The position numbers and the translations under genes are program-made. 64,000 bases of DNA from Pseudooceanicola sp. (GTDB taxonomy: Bacteria; Pseudomonadota; Alphaproteobacteria; Rhodobacterales; Rhodobacteraceae): positions 62,001 to 126,000 of the forward strand of contig NZ_JARGNH010000004.1 in assembly GCF_029213205.1 (NCBI RefSeq), read 5' to 3'. Below, piece after piece: positions 18,137 to 27,932 of this stretch. Within the stretch, counting starts at the first letter, position 1. Each line of letters opens with the position of its first letter. Below the pieces are notes generated by a model. It saw only the letters and a program-made list of their open reading frames with translations. It searched no databases and had not been told where the DNA came from.

Positions 18137-19585
18137 ATGTTTGATATGCGCCCTATCGGTTATGTGATCGGCCTGCTGACCGCGGTGTTGGGCGTCACCA
18201 TGGTGCCGCCGCTGCTGGTCGATCTGGCCGAGGGGCGCGGTCATTGGCCAGTGTTCCTGGAAAGCGCGCTGATCACCATCCTGGTCGGCACCGTGACCGC
18301 GATTTCCTGTCAGAATGGCCGCAAAGAAGGGCTGACGATCCAGCAGACCTTTCTGCTGACCACCCTGGTCTGGGTGGTGCTGCCGGTCTTTGGCGCCTTG
18401 CCGTTCATCCTTGGGGAGACCGAGGCGCGGGTGGTGGACGGGGTTTTCGAGGCGATGTCGGGCCTGACCACCACCGGATCGACCGTGTTTTCCGGCCTTG
18501 ACGAGTTGCCGCGCGGTATCTTGCTGTGGCGCGGCATCCTGCAATGGCTGGGCGGCATCGGCATCATTGTGGTGGCGATGGTGTTCCTGCCGGAACTGCG
18601 GGTCGGGGGGATGCAGATTTTTCGCTCGGAATCCTTTGAAACCATGGGGAAAATCCTGCCGCGTGCCACTGCGATGGCAGCACAGATCTCGGTGATCTAT
18701 GTTGGGCTGACCCTGGCCTGTGCGCTGACCTATATTGCCCTGGGGATGGGGCTTTTCGATGCCACGGTGCATGCGCTGACCACGGTCTCGACCGGGGGGT
18801 TTTCGACCAAGGACGCCTCTTTCGGAGCGTTCTCCGGGCCAATGGAATACGCCGCGTCTTTCTACATGATCCTCGCCGCGCTGCCCTTCGTGCGCTACGT
18901 GCAGATGCTGAACGGCAAATCGCTGGCCCTGTTCCATGACGGGCAGGCGCGGGTGTTTCTTTACACGATCCTGGTGCTGGTGATGGGGTCGTTTGTGCTG
19001 TTGCTGAACATCTTTCCGCACCATTGGGAAAAGAGCCTGCGCGAGGCCTTGTTCAACATCACTTCGATCATTTCCGGCACCGGATTTGCCAGTGTCGATT
19101 ACATGACCTGGGGCCCGCTGCTGATCACCATGTTCTTTTTCATCGGGTTGATTGGCGGCTGTGCCGGGTCAACCGCCTGTTCGGTCAAGATTTTTCGCTA
19201 TCAGATCCTGTTTTCCTCGATCAGCGCCCAGATCAAGCGGATCCATGCGCCGCATGCGGTGATCATCCCGCGCTATGACCGGCGGCCGATTTCCGAAGAC
19301 GTGATCAGCTCGGTGATGACCTTCTTCGTGTTTTTTGTGGTGTCGCTGGGGCTGTTTTCGGTGGCGCTGGCGCTGACCGGTCTGGATTTCGTCACCGCGC
19401 TCAGCGGCGCTGCGACGGCGATTGGCAATATCGGCCCCGGGCTGGGGGATACCATCGGCCCGGCGGGCAATTTCGCGCCGCTGAACGACACCGCAAAATG
19501 GATTCTGGCCTTTGCGATGCTGGTCGGACGGCTGGAGCTGATGACCGTCTACGCGATCCTGACGGTGAATTTCTGGCGCAGCTAG
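18137..19585 (+). CDS. trkH: Trk-type potassium uptake membrane subunit TrkH
   Basis: A 482-aa integral membrane K+ channel subunit that works with the NAD-binding TrkA protein. Four pore-loop repeats are visible: SGLTTTGSTVFSGL, LTTVSTGGFSTKD, ITSIISGTGFASVDY and AATAIGNIGPGLGD, each carrying the filter glycine. GGIGIIVVAMVFLPELRVGGMQ and GGCAGSTACSVKIFR are further family motifs. No trkA lies beside it. The start is the ATG at 18137. It is convergent with glyS, 10 bp apart. Confidence 0.95.
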   Translation: MFDMRPIGYVIGLLTAVLGVTMVPPLLVDLAEGRGHWPVFLESALITILVGTVTAISCQNGRKEGLTIQQTFLLTTLVWVVLPVFGALPFILGETEARVVDGVFEAMSGLTTTGSTVFSGLDELPRGILLWRGILQWLGGIGIIVVAMVFLPELRVGGMQIFRSESFETMGKILPRATAMAAQISVIYVGLTLACALTYIALGMGLFDATVHALTTVSTGGFSTKDASFGAFSGPMEYAASFYMILAALPFVRYVQMLNGKSLALFHDGQARVFLYTILVLVMGSFVLLLNIFPHHWEKSLREALFNITSIISGTGFASVDYMTWGPLLITMFFFIGLIGGCAGSTACSVKIFRYQILFSSISAQIKRIHAPHAVIIPRYDRRPISEDVISSVMTFFVFFVVSLGLFSVALALTGLDFVTALSGAATAIGNIGPGLGDTIGPAGNFAPLNDTAKWILAFAMLVGRLELMTVYAILTVNFWRS

Positions 19586-19595
19586 GGCGGCGGGC

Positions 19596-21827
19596 TTAGC
19601 CTTCCAGCCGGGTCAGATCGGCGACCTTGAGGCAGGTTTCGCGGATCGTATGCAGCATGTTCAGACGGTTACGCCGCACAATTGCACTGTCGGCATTGAC
19701 CTGAACCGCTTCAAAGAACCCGTCGATGAACGGCCGCAGATCGGCCATCGCCTCCATCGCCGTCGCGAAATCCTCGGCCTGCAGGGCGGTGTCGATTTTT
19801 GGGCGGGCGGCGGCCAGCGCGGTGAACAGCGCGCGCTCTTCCTCGGTCTCGGCGAATTTCGGATCGGCGCCATATTCATAGGCGACGCCGTCCTGCGCCT
19901 CGGCCTGGCTCAGAAGGTTGTTGGCCCGTTTGAAGCCCTGCAACAGATTGTCGCCCTCCTGCGAGGCGAGGAAGGCGGACAGGGCGGTGGCGCGGCGCAC
20001 CAGCAGCACCAGATCGTCATTGCCCGGCATCGCCAGGCAAGCGTCGATCACGTCATGGCGCATCCCGTCCTGACGCAGATGCACCTTGAGGCGGTCATGA
20101 AAGAACCCGAGCAGGTCGGTCGAGGCATCGGGCACCTCGCTCACCAACCGATTGAGGAAGGGCAGATCGCCCCCCAGCCGTTCGATCACAGTGCGGATCG
20201 CGGCGCCGAACACCCCGTGATCGGCGATTTCATCCAGGATATCATCAAGCGCGGAAATCTCATCGGTATCAGCATCATCTGAGTCGATCTTCACCCGATG
20301 CCGCAACAATTGCGCATCAAACAACCGGTCGAGATTCACCCGGTGACCGCTGTCCAGCAGAATCCGGATCACCCCCAGCGCGGCGCGGCGCAGGGCGTAG
20401 GGGTCTTTCGACCCGGTCGGTTTCTCGTCCATCGCCCAGAAGCCGGTGAGGGTGTCGATCTTGTCGGCCAGCGCCACCGCCTGGCTGACCGGGGCCATCG
20501 GCACCGCGTCGGAGGGGCCGAGTGGCGCGTAATGCTCTTCGCAGGCGGCGGCGACGGCCTCGGGCAGGCCCGCGGCCTTGGCGTAATACCGCCCCATAAG
20601 TCCCTGTAGTTCCGGGAATTCATAGACCATTTCCGAGGAAAGATCGGCCTTGGCCACCGAGGCGGCGGTTTCGGCCAGCGTCACCTCGGCACCGATCAGC
20701 GGCGCGACATCGCGGGCCAGCGCGGTGATCCGGGCGATCCGTTCGGCCTGTGACCCGAGCCGGGCGTGAAAGGTCACCTGCGCCAACTGATCCAGCCAAG
20801 GTTGCATCTGCGCCTTGGTTGCGACCCGCAAGTCATTCTCCCAAAAGAATTTTGCATCTGACAGCCGGGCCGTCAGCACCTTTTGATTACCCGCCAGAAC
20901 GGTGGCGCCCTGGTCGGCGGTCTCGCGGTTGGCGACGGTGACAAAGCGTTCGATGCGCCCGGTTTTCGGGTTTTTCACCGAAAAGAATTTCTGATGTTCT
21001 TTCATTGAAGTGCGCAGAACTTCGGGCGGCAGCTCAAGGAAGTCCTCGCCGATTTCGCCCATCAGCACCACCGGCCATTCGACCAATCCGGCGACTTCGG
21101 CCAACAGGCCGGGGTCTTCGACCACCTCCAGCCCGGCGGCAAAGGCGGCATTGGTGGCGTCGTTCCAGATGTGATCGGCGCGTTCCTGCGGGTCAAGAAC
21201 CACGAAGGCGCGCTTGAGCTTGGCCGCGTAATCCTCGAACGAGGAAACAGAAAACGCGTCCGGCGCCATGAAACGATGCCCCCTGGTCTTGGTGCCAGCC
21301 TCCAGCCCTTCGAGGGTGAAGGGCACCACGATGGTCCCGGCCTCGGTGGTCAGGATCGCCAGGATCGAATGCAGCGGCCGCACCCAACGCAGGTTGCCCG
21401 CCCCCCAGCGCATCGACTTCGGCCAGGGGAAATTCTGGATCGTGTCGGTCAGCACCTCGGCGACGATCTCGGCCGCCGGGCGGCCCGGCTTTTCGATCAC
21501 CGCGAACAGAAAGCTGCCCTTCTTGTCGCTGCGTTCCTCGACCTGGTCGCGGGTCAGCCCGGCGCCACGCAGAAACCCCTCGATCGCCTTGGCGGGGGCG
21601 TCGGCGCGGGGGCCGCGGCGTTCCTCGCGCTGGGTCGGGCTTTCGGCGAGCAGCCCCTCGATCGCCAGGGTCAGGCGGCGCGGGGTGTGAAAGACCCCGG
21701 CATGGCCATAGGTCAGCCCGGCCTCGACCAAACCGTCGGTCATCCGTTTCTTCAACGCCTCGGCGGCACCGGCCTGCATCCGGGCCGGGATTTCTTCGGA
21801 GAAAAGTTCGATCAGAAGGTCGGGCAT
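19596..21827 (-). CDS. glyS: Glycyl-tRNA synthetase beta subunit
   Basis: tRNA-binding subunit of the bacterial (alpha-beta)2 glycyl-tRNA synthetase. The 743 aa begin MPDLLIELFSEEIPARMQ and contain GPRADAPAKAIEGFLRGAG, FPWPKSMRWGAGNLRWVRPLHSI-like sequence, the HD-type core and TGFWAMDEKPTGSKDPYALRRAALGVIRI, with a DALR-like C-terminus. The ATG at 21827 lies 29 nt after the stop of the small membrane protein, in one operon with glyQ. Confidence 0.98.
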   Translation of the reverse strand: MPDLLIELFSEEIPARMQAGAAEALKKRMTDGLVEAGLTYGHAGVFHTPRRLTLAIEGLLAESPTQREERRGPRADAPAKAIEGFLRGAGLTRDQVEERSDKKGSFLFAVIEKPGRPAAEIVAEVLTDTIQNFPWPKSMRWGAGNLRWVRPLHSILAILTTEAGTIVVPFTLEGLEAGTKTRGHRFMAPDAFSVSSFEDYAAKLKRAFVVLDPQERADHIWNDATNAAFAAGLEVVEDPGLLAEVAGLVEWPVVLMGEIGEDFLELPPEVLRTSMKEHQKFFSVKNPKTGRIERFVTVANRETADQGATVLAGNQKVLTARLSDAKFFWENDLRVATKAQMQPWLDQLAQVTFHARLGSQAERIARITALARDVAPLIGAEVTLAETAASVAKADLSSEMVYEFPELQGLMGRYYAKAAGLPEAVAAACEEHYAPLGPSDAVPMAPVSQAVALADKIDTLTGFWAMDEKPTGSKDPYALRRAALGVIRILLDSGHRVNLDRLFDAQLLRHRVKIDSDDADTDEISALDDILDEIADHGVFGAAIRTVIERLGGDLPFLNRLVSEVPDASTDLLGFFHDRLKVHLRQDGMRHDVIDACLAMPGNDDLVLLVRRATALSAFLASQEGDNLLQGFKRANNLLSQAEAQDGVAYEYGADPKFAETEEERALFTALAAARPKIDTALQAEDFATAMEAMADLRPFIDGFFEAVQVNADSAIVRRNRLNMLHTIRETCLKVADLTRLEG

Positions 21828-21856
21828 GGTTTCGCTTTCAGCGGGTCGTGGTCAGG

Positions 21857-22375
21857 TCAATTGGCAGGCGCGGGCGGGCAGCCCTCGGGCGCGGGTTGTC
21901 CGTCAAACACCACCTCGCCGCAAGAGTTGATCTCGTGCCAGGCATAGCCGCGTCCGTCGGGCAGAATGGCGATGACCCGGTCGATGCCGTAATGGATGTT
22001 CTCGATCGCCAGAAACGCCTGCGCCTGTCCGTCAGCCAGCGCCGCGCCAATCGCGTCGGCGTCAAAGCAATCGAACCAGCCTGGTGCATTGCGCGGCTCG
22101 GCGCCGGGGTAGGGTGCATAGGCCTTCAGCGCCTCGGCGCTCAGATCGCTGGTGAAACAGGCGCGATAGCGGATCGGCGAGCTGTCGGAATCGATGGCGC
22201 GGAAGCCGCGCACCGGGATGGCGACCGGCGCCCCGCCGGTGATCGGGGTCAGCACCACGTCACCGGGTCCGCTGGCGGCGATCTCTTCGTAAAAGGCATA
22301 GACCTGCAGATAATAGACTGCGGCACCGGTGGCGAGCGCGGCGACAATGATCACGATGGCCAGGATGCGGCCCAT
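21857..22375 (-). CDS. Membrane-anchored protein between glyQ and glyS (DUF6446-like)
   Basis: A 172-aa protein with one N-terminal membrane helix (ILAIVIIVAALATGAAVYYL) and a periplasmic domain. Cys pairs are visible in RACFTSDL, WFDCFDAD, NSCGEVVF and PEGCPP, and DRVIAILPDGRGYAWHEIN is conserved-looking. Its ATG at 22375 overlaps the glyQ stop, so translation is coupled. A protein of this kind between glyQ and glyS is common in Rhodobacteraceae, I believe under DUF6446. Function is unknown, and the tie to tRNA charging may be only transcriptional. Confidence 0.8.
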   Translation of the reverse strand: MGRILAIVIIVAALATGAAVYYLQVYAFYEEIAASGPGDVVLTPITGGAPVAIPVRGFRAIDSDSSPIRYRACFTSDLSAEALKAYAPYPGAEPRNAPGWFDCFDADAIGAALADGQAQAFLAIENIHYGIDRVIAILPDGRGYAWHEINSCGEVVFDGQPAPEGCPPAPAN

Positions 22376-23319
22376 TATGCGGCGCTGTCCGCAGGCTGCC
22401 AGCCCCCGGCCTCGGTCTGCACAAAGGCATCGGCGCAGGCCTTGGCCAGGGTCCGCACCCGGCCGATATAGGCCTGGCGTTCGGTGACCGAGATCACCCC
22501 GCGCGCGTCGAGCAGGTTAAAGATGTGGCTGGCCTTGATGCATTGGTCATAGGCCGGATGCGCCATCACGATGCGCTTGCCGGTCTTGGGATCCGCAAAG
22601 GGTTCGGCGAGAATCGCGGCGCATTCGGCCTCGGCTTCTTCAAAGTGGCGCAGCAGCACCTCGGTGTCGGCGACATCGAAATTCCAGCGCGAATATTCCT
22701 GTTCGGTCTGCCGGAACACATCGCCATAGCTGAGCGGGATCGGCGATTGCGGATCGTTATAGGGCATCTCCATCACGTGGTCGACGCCCAGCACATACAT
22801 CGCCAGGCGCTCCAGCCCATAGGTCAGCTCGCCCGAGACCGGGTGGCAATCATGGCCGCCGACCTGCTGGAAATAGGTGAACTGGCTGACTTCCATGCCG
22901 TCGCACCAGACCTCCCAGCCCAGCCCCCAGGCGCCGAGAGTCGGGCTTTCCCAGTCATCCTCGACAAAGCGGATGTCATGCAGGTCCATGTCGATCCCGA
23001 TTGCCTGCAGCGAGCCGAGGTAAAGCTCTTGCAGATCCGGCGGGCTGGGTTTGATCAGCACCTGGTACTGGTAATAATGCTGGAGCCGGTTCGGGTTCTC
23101 GCCGTAGCGGCCATCGGTGGGGCGGCGCGAGGGCTGCACATAGGCCGCCGCCCAGGGGTTGGAGCCAAGTGCGCGCAGGGTGGTCGCCGGGTGAAAGGTG
23201 CCCGCCCCGACCTCCATGTCATAGGGTTGCAGGATCGCGCATCCGCGGGCGGCCCAATAGGCCTGCAGCCGCAGGATGACCTCCTGAAAACTTTTCGGTC
23301 GTGTCGTTGCCTCGGCCAT
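22375..23319 (-). CDS. glyQ: Glycyl-tRNA synthetase alpha subunit
   Basis: Catalytic class-II subunit charging tRNA-Gly. It has 314 aa from ATG 23319 ([12 protein letters not shown]), chosen because GGTGAGG lies at normal spacing; an ATG at 23337 is an alternative. [54 protein letters not shown] and [25 protein letters not shown]-type sequence are diagnostic. First gene of glyQ / membrane protein / glyS. Confidence 0.97.
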   Translation of the reverse strand: MAEATTRPKSFQEVILRLQAYWAARGCAILQPYDMEVGAGTFHPATTLRALGSNPWAAAYVQPSRRPTDGRYGENPNRLQHYYQYQVLIKPSPPDLQELYLGSLQAIGIDMDLHDIRFVEDDWESPTLGAWGLGWEVWCDGMEVSQFTYFQQVGGHDCHPVSGELTYGLERLAMYVLGVDHVMEMPYNDPQSPIPLSYGDVFRQTEQEYSRWNFDVADTEVLLRHFEEAEAECAAILAEPFADPKTGKRIVMAHPAYDQCIKASHIFNLLDARGVISVTERQAYIGRVRTLAKACADAFVQTEAGGWQPADSAA

Positions 23320-23472
23320 CGTTGCCTCACCTGCCATTCCGGCGCCCTGCCTATGCCGATGGGCGATAAGGGTCAACAAATGCCGCGCCGCTCGCGCAGA
23401 TTTTGGGTGCGCCCGCCGAGAGATTTGTTAAGACGGGGAACCCGAGCAATAAAAGACGTCTGCAAGAGGCTG

Positions 23473-23508
23473 TATTTGGCAATGACTCGATATTTGGCAC
23501 TGACTCGA
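23473..23508 (+). repeat. Tandem 18-bp repeat at the start of the protease-like gene
   Basis: TATTTGGCAATGACTCGA (23473-23490) is followed at once by TATTTGGCACTGACTCGA (23491-23508), one mismatch. The repeat spans the start codon and gives the YLALTR-type repetition in the signal peptide. A third, looser unit encodes FFTATR/FFTAV. Confidence 0.8.
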
Positions 23509-25266
23509 TTTTTTACGGCGACCCGGTTTTTCACAGCAGTTATTCTGGCGATGACGTTTCTGGCGCGACCCGCCGTCGCCCAGCAAGAGCTGGTCTGGGT
23601 TCAGATCGAGGCCCAGCCAACCCTGGCGGATGCGCAGGCCAGCATTCGCAACTACGCAGCCCGGTTGCAGGATGTGAACGGATTTTCGCTTGGCGGCGGC
23701 TGGTATGCGGTGGCGCTTGGCCCCTATACCCGTGACGATGCCGGGCGGGTGCTGTTCGTGCTGCGCAATGAGGGCGCGATCCCGCGCGACAGCTATATCG
23801 CCTTTGCGTCGGCGTTTCAGCAGCAGTTCTATCCGGTCGGGGCCAGCACCGGCAGTGCCGCCGCCGTGCCGCCAGAGCCAACGCAACCCGACCAGGCCAC
23901 CTCGGAACCATCCACTGCCGCTGATCCACAGCCGGTGGCCCTGCCGGATGAATCCCCCGCCGAGGCCCGCCGCAGCGAGGCGCAATTGAGCCGCGAAGAG
24001 CGGATGGAATTGCAGGTCATGCTGAAGTGGGCCGGCTATTACAATGCCGGGATCGACGGTGCCTTTGGCTCCGGCACCCGTCGCTCGATGGCCGAATGGC
24101 AACGCGCCAATGGCCATGAGCCGACCGGCATCCTGACCACGATGCAGCGTGCCGAATTGCTGAAACAATATAATTCCGTGCTCGACGGGCTGGGGCTGCG
24201 CCGGGTGCGTGACGACCGCGCCGGGATCGATATGCTGCTGCCGACCGCTGTGGTGAAACACGACAGCTATCAGGCGCCGTTCGCCCATTTCAGCCCGACC
24301 GGCGATATTCCCGCCCAGGTGGTGCTGATTTCGCAAGAGGGCGATGCGGCGACCCTGGCCGGCCTCTACGAGATCATGCAGACGCTTGAAATCGTGCCGG
24401 AAAATGGCCCCCGAGAACGCAAGGACACGGCCTTTACCCTGATCGGTGAAGACGCCCGTATGGTGTCTTATACCGAGGCGGCACTGGAAAATGGCCAGAT
24501 CAAGGGATTCACCCTGGTCTGGCCCGCCGGGGATGAAGAACGCCGACTGCGCCTGCTCAGCGAAATGCGCGGCTCGTTCCAGCCGCTGGCCGGGGTGCTC
24601 GAGGCTTCTGCCGGGCTGGGCGAGGATCAACGCATCGATCTGGTCTCGGGCCTTGAGGTGCGCAAGCCGCGGCTGTCACGCTCTGGCTTTTATGCGGATC
24701 AATCCGGAACGGTGGTGACGGTGGCCGAAGCGGTGCAATCCTGTGGCCGGATCACCCTGGATCAGGGCACCGAGGCGCAGGTGGCGGCGATTGATGCCAG
24801 CACCGGTTTGGCGATTCTGCGGCCGACCAGCGCGGTGGCGCCAATCGGATCGGCGCGCTTTGCCTCGGCTGTGCCACGGCTGAATTCCGATGTCGCGGTG
24901 TCGGGCTATCCCTATGAGGGGGTCTTGGGCGCACCGACGTTGACCTTTGGCCAATTGGCCGAATTCCGCGGGCTCGACGGGGAATCCGACCGCTGGCGGC
25001 TGGACCTGGTGGGCCGTGCTGGCGATGCCGGTGGCCCGGTGCTGGATCAGGCGGGCGCGGTCCTGGGCGTGCTGCTTCCGGCGACGCAGGGCAGCCGGAA
25101 GCTGCCGCAGGGTGTCAGTTTTATTGCCGATACCGACGCGGTGCTGGCGGCGCTGGAATCGGCGGGTGTCGCGGCGACACGCGGTGGCACCGGCGGCCTG
25201 TTGGCGCCCGAGGACCTGACCAAGATCGGGCAACAGATGACCGTTCTGGTCAGTTGCTGGGAATGA
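23482..25266 (+). CDS. Secreted SPOR / peptidoglycan-binding protein with inactivated trypsin-like domain
   Basis: 594 aa from ATG 23482. Order: signal peptide (to about 33, cut at AVA-QQ); SPOR-like domain (LVWVQIEAQPTLADA to FYPVG, 35-115); Pro/Glu linker; PG_binding_1 domain (MLKWAGYYNAGIDGAFGSGTRRSMAEWQ, about 175-235); middle domain; C-terminal chymotrypsin-like fold (about 395-590). All three triad positions look lost: the His site reads VTVAEAV (E416), the Asp site DASTGLAIL (G442), and the Ser site GDAGGP (A516). A wall-bound non-enzymatic binding or scaffold role is inferred. The fixed neighbourhood (glyQ, ppdK, cell-wall hydrolase) fits envelope work. Confidence 0.85.
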   Translation: MTRYLALTRFFTATRFFTAVILAMTFLARPAVAQQELVWVQIEAQPTLADAQASIRNYAARLQDVNGFSLGGGWYAVALGPYTRDDAGRVLFVLRNEGAIPRDSYIAFASAFQQQFYPVGASTGSAAAVPPEPTQPDQATSEPSTAADPQPVALPDESPAEARRSEAQLSREERMELQVMLKWAGYYNAGIDGAFGSGTRRSMAEWQRANGHEPTGILTTMQRAELLKQYNSVLDGLGLRRVRDDRAGIDMLLPTAVVKHDSYQAPFAHFSPTGDIPAQVVLISQEGDAATLAGLYEIMQTLEIVPENGPRERKDTAFTLIGEDARMVSYTEAALENGQIKGFTLVWPAGDEERRLRLLSEMRGSFQPLAGVLEASAGLGEDQRIDLVSGLEVRKPRLSRSGFYADQSGTVVTVAEAVQSCGRITLDQGTEAQVAAIDASTGLAILRPTSAVAPIGSARFASAVPRLNSDVAVSGYPYEGVLGAPTLTFGQLAEFRGLDGESDRWRLDLVGRAGDAGGPVLDQAGAVLGVLLPATQGSRKLPQGVSFIADTDAVLAALESAGVAATRGGTGGLLAPEDLTKIGQQMTVLVSCWE

Positions 25267-25272
25267 TCCGCG

Positions 25273-25308
25273 CAGGGCGCGCCCGGCATCTGCCGGGGCT
25301 GCGCCCTG
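25273..25308. terminator. Strong two-tier hairpin
   Basis: Outer stem CAGGGCGC (25273-25280) with GCGCCCTG (25301-25308); inner stem CCCGGC (25282-25287) with GCCGGG (25292-25297) around ATCT. It sits just after the protease-like gene's stop and before ppdK. No T tract, so it may be a terminator or an RNA-stability structure. Confidence 0.45.
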
Positions 25309-25349
25309 CAAAGACAAAATCATAACTTGCGTGGTGAGACCGGGGGATT

Positions 25350-27932
25350 ATGCTGCCGCAATTCCCGAAAGGTGCCGCAGTGCAGCATAGCGAAGCCGAC
25401 CTCACCCTGATTACCCCAACCGCGCCGGTGACGACGCAGACCCATGGCGGGCGGGCGAAATGCCTGCAGCGTCTGGTGCGCCTCGATCTGCCGGTGCCGC
25501 GCACCGTGGCGCTGTCGTTCCGGGCGGTGCGTGGCATTGCCCATGGCGACAAGCTCGACGCTGATCTGCTGCTGTCGCATTTCGGCGAGCTGCCGCTGCT
25601 CTGTGTGCGCCCCTCGTCCGAGGTCTCCGACTGGGGCGGCCCCGGCGCGATCCTGAACATCGGGCTGAACGATGCGGCCTATATCGACCTGTGTGAAACG
25701 ATCGGATCCGAGGCGGCGACGCAGCTTTACCTGCGGTTCGTGCAATCCTATTCGATCCATGTTGCCCGGCTGGATCCGGATATGTTCGACGATCTGGCGC
25801 TAAACGGCCGGGATGGGCTGTCGGCGGCACTGGCCGCCTATGAGGCCGAGACGGATGAGCCGTTTCCCCAAGACCCCGGGGTGCAACTGGCCGCAGTGCT
25901 GCGCTCGATGGCCCGGGCCTGGGAGGGCACCACCGCCCGATTGCTGCGCCAGGCCAAGGGCGCGCCCGCAGATGCCGGCCTGGGGCTGGTGGTCCAGGAG
26001 ATGGCACTGGGGCTGGGGCCGGGCGAAAGCGGCTCAGGCGTTATTCAACTGGTCAGCTCGGCCACCGGATTGCCCCGGGTCACTGGTCGTTACCGCAGCC
26101 AGAGCCAGGGCCGCGAGGCGCTGAGCGATGAGGCGGGGGCGGTCTATCTGGAGCGCGACAGCCGTGGCCCCTCGCTCGAGGATCAGGCGCCCGAGGCGTT
26201 TGAGGCGCTGATCGCCTACACCAGGCTGATGCGCGAACGTCTGCGTGAAGAGATGCAGACCGAATTCAGCATCGACAATGGCCGGGTGCATGTCCTTGAC
26301 GGGGTGCCGGTGCGGCGTTCGTCGCGGGCGGCGGTACGGATCGCGGTCAAGCTGGCCGAGGATGGAATCATCCCCAAGGAAGAGGCGCTGCTGCGGATCG
26401 AACCGCGGGCGCTGAACGAATTGCTGCACCGGCAGATCGACCCGGGCGCACCGCGCGACGTGATCGCACGCGGCATTGCTGCCAGCCCTGGCGCCGCCAG
26501 TGGCCGGATCGTGTTTTCCGCAGCCGCCGCCCAGGCCAGCGCGGCGCGGGGCGAGGCCTGTATTCTGGTGCGCCGCGAAACCGCGCCCGAGGATATTCGC
26601 GGCATGCATGCGGCGGTGGCGGTGCTGACCGAACGCGGCGGCATCACCAGCCATGCGGCGGTGATCGGACGCGGGCTGGGTCTGCCCTGTGTGGTGGGCG
26701 CTTCGGATATCAAGTTCTCGCTGCGCGGCGAGCGGATCATGGCCGCGGGCGGGCGGCAGCTGAAGGCCGGGGACATGATCACCGTTGATGGGACCTCAGG
26801 CCAGGTTCTGGCCGGTGAGGCGCCGATGATCGAGGCGATCCAGGACGATGTGTTCCAGAGCCTGATGGGCTGGGCCGATGCGGTGCGCGACATCGGGGTG
26901 CGGGCCAATGCCGACACCCCCGCCGATGCCCAGACCGCCCGCAATTTCCAGGCCGAAGGCATTGGCCTCTGCCGCACCGAACACATGTTCTTTGAGGAAA
27001 GCCGCCTGACGGTGATGCGCGAGATGATCTTTGCCGATGGCGCCGAGGACCGGCGCGCGGCGCTGGATCGCCTGCTGCCGATGCAGCGTGCCGATTTCAT
27101 CGACCTGTTCCGGATCATGGAGGGCCGCCCGGTCTGTATCCGTCTGTTCGATCCACCGCTGCATGAATTCCTGCCCTCCGACAAGGCCGGGATCCGGGAA
27201 TTGGCCGAGGCGCTGGATCTGCCGCGTTCGGATGTCGAACACCGGATTGAGGCGCTGAGCGAATACAACCCGATGCTGGGGATGCGTGGTGTGCGCCTCG
27301 GGATCACGGTGCCCGAGATCTATGAGATGCAGGCCCGCGCGATATTCGAGGCGGCGGTGGCCGCCGGGCGCAAGGGCGCGGCGGTGATCCCCGAAATCAT
27401 GATCCCGCTGGTCAGCGCGATGCGTGAGGTCGAACTGGTCAAGACCCGGATCGACGCGGTTGCGGCGGCGGTGCGCCGCGAAACCGGACGCGCCTTTGAG
27501 TTCAAGTTGGGGGTGATGGTCGAAACCCCGCGCGCCGCCCTGCGTGCCGGTGAAATCGCGCCTTTCGCGGCCTTCCTCAGCTTTGGCACCAATGACCTGA
27601 CGCAGATGACCTATGGCTTGTCGCGCGATGATGCCGGGCGATTCATGTCGGATTATGTGCAGCAGGGCGTGTTCCCCGAAGACCCGTTCCATATGCTCGA
27701 TGTCGACGGGGTCGGTGAGCTGTTGCAAATCGGTGCCGCCCGCGGACGGGCCGCGCGACCGGACCTTGTCTTGTCGATCTGCGGCGAGCATGGCGGCAAC
27801 CCCGAATCAATTGCCTTTTGCCGTCAGGCCGGGTTTGATTATGTGTCCTGTTCGCCGTTCCGGGTGCCGGTCGCCCGGCTGGCAGCCGCGCAGTTGGCGT
27901 TACGTGATCCCGGGCCGAAATCCAAAGATTAA
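25350..27932 (+). CDS. ppdK: Divergent pyruvate, phosphate dikinase
   Basis: The C-terminal two thirds are canonical PPDK/PEP-utilising enzyme. The phospho-His loop is ERGGITSHAAVIGRGLGLPCVVG-like (near residue 430), followed by GIGLCRTEHMFF, LGMRGVRLGITVPEIYEMQ, SFGTNDLTQMTYGLSRDD and the catalytic-Cys region YVSCSPFRVPVARLAAAQ. The N-terminal nucleotide-binding third is unusual. VRPSSEVSDWGGPGAILNIGLND replaces the usual VRSGA..SMPGMMDTVLNLGLND, and SGSGVIQLVSSATG replaces the SGTGVAFTRDPSTG type. With 860 aa it is near full length. It may be true PPDK or a PEP-dependent relative with altered nucleotide use. The start is at 25350, with an in-frame alternative nearby. Confidence 0.8.
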   Translation: MLPQFPKGAAVQHSEADLTLITPTAPVTTQTHGGRAKCLQRLVRLDLPVPRTVALSFRAVRGIAHGDKLDADLLLSHFGELPLLCVRPSSEVSDWGGPGAILNIGLNDAAYIDLCETIGSEAATQLYLRFVQSYSIHVARLDPDMFDDLALNGRDGLSAALAAYEAETDEPFPQDPGVQLAAVLRSMARAWEGTTARLLRQAKGAPADAGLGLVVQEMALGLGPGESGSGVIQLVSSATGLPRVTGRYRSQSQGREALSDEAGAVYLERDSRGPSLEDQAPEAFEALIAYTRLMRERLREEMQTEFSIDNGRVHVLDGVPVRRSSRAAVRIAVKLAEDGIIPKEEALLRIEPRALNELLHRQIDPGAPRDVIARGIAASPGAASGRIVFSAAAAQASAARGEACILVRRETAPEDIRGMHAAVAVLTERGGITSHAAVIGRGLGLPCVVGASDIKFSLRGERIMAAGGRQLKAGDMITVDGTSGQVLAGEAPMIEAIQDDVFQSLMGWADAVRDIGVRANADTPADAQTARNFQAEGIGLCRTEHMFFEESRLTVMREMIFADGAEDRRAALDRLLPMQRADFIDLFRIMEGRPVCIRLFDPPLHEFLPSDKAGIRELAEALDLPRSDVEHRIEALSEYNPMLGMRGVRLGITVPEIYEMQARAIFEAAVAAGRKGAAVIPEIMIPLVSAMREVELVKTRIDAVAAAVRRETGRAFEFKLGVMVETPRAALRAGEIAPFAAFLSFGTNDLTQMTYGLSRDDAGRFMSDYVQQGVFPEDPFHMLDVDGVGELLQIGAARGRAARPDLVLSICGEHGGNPESIAFCRQAGFDYVSCSPFRVPVARLAAAQLALRDPGPKSKD

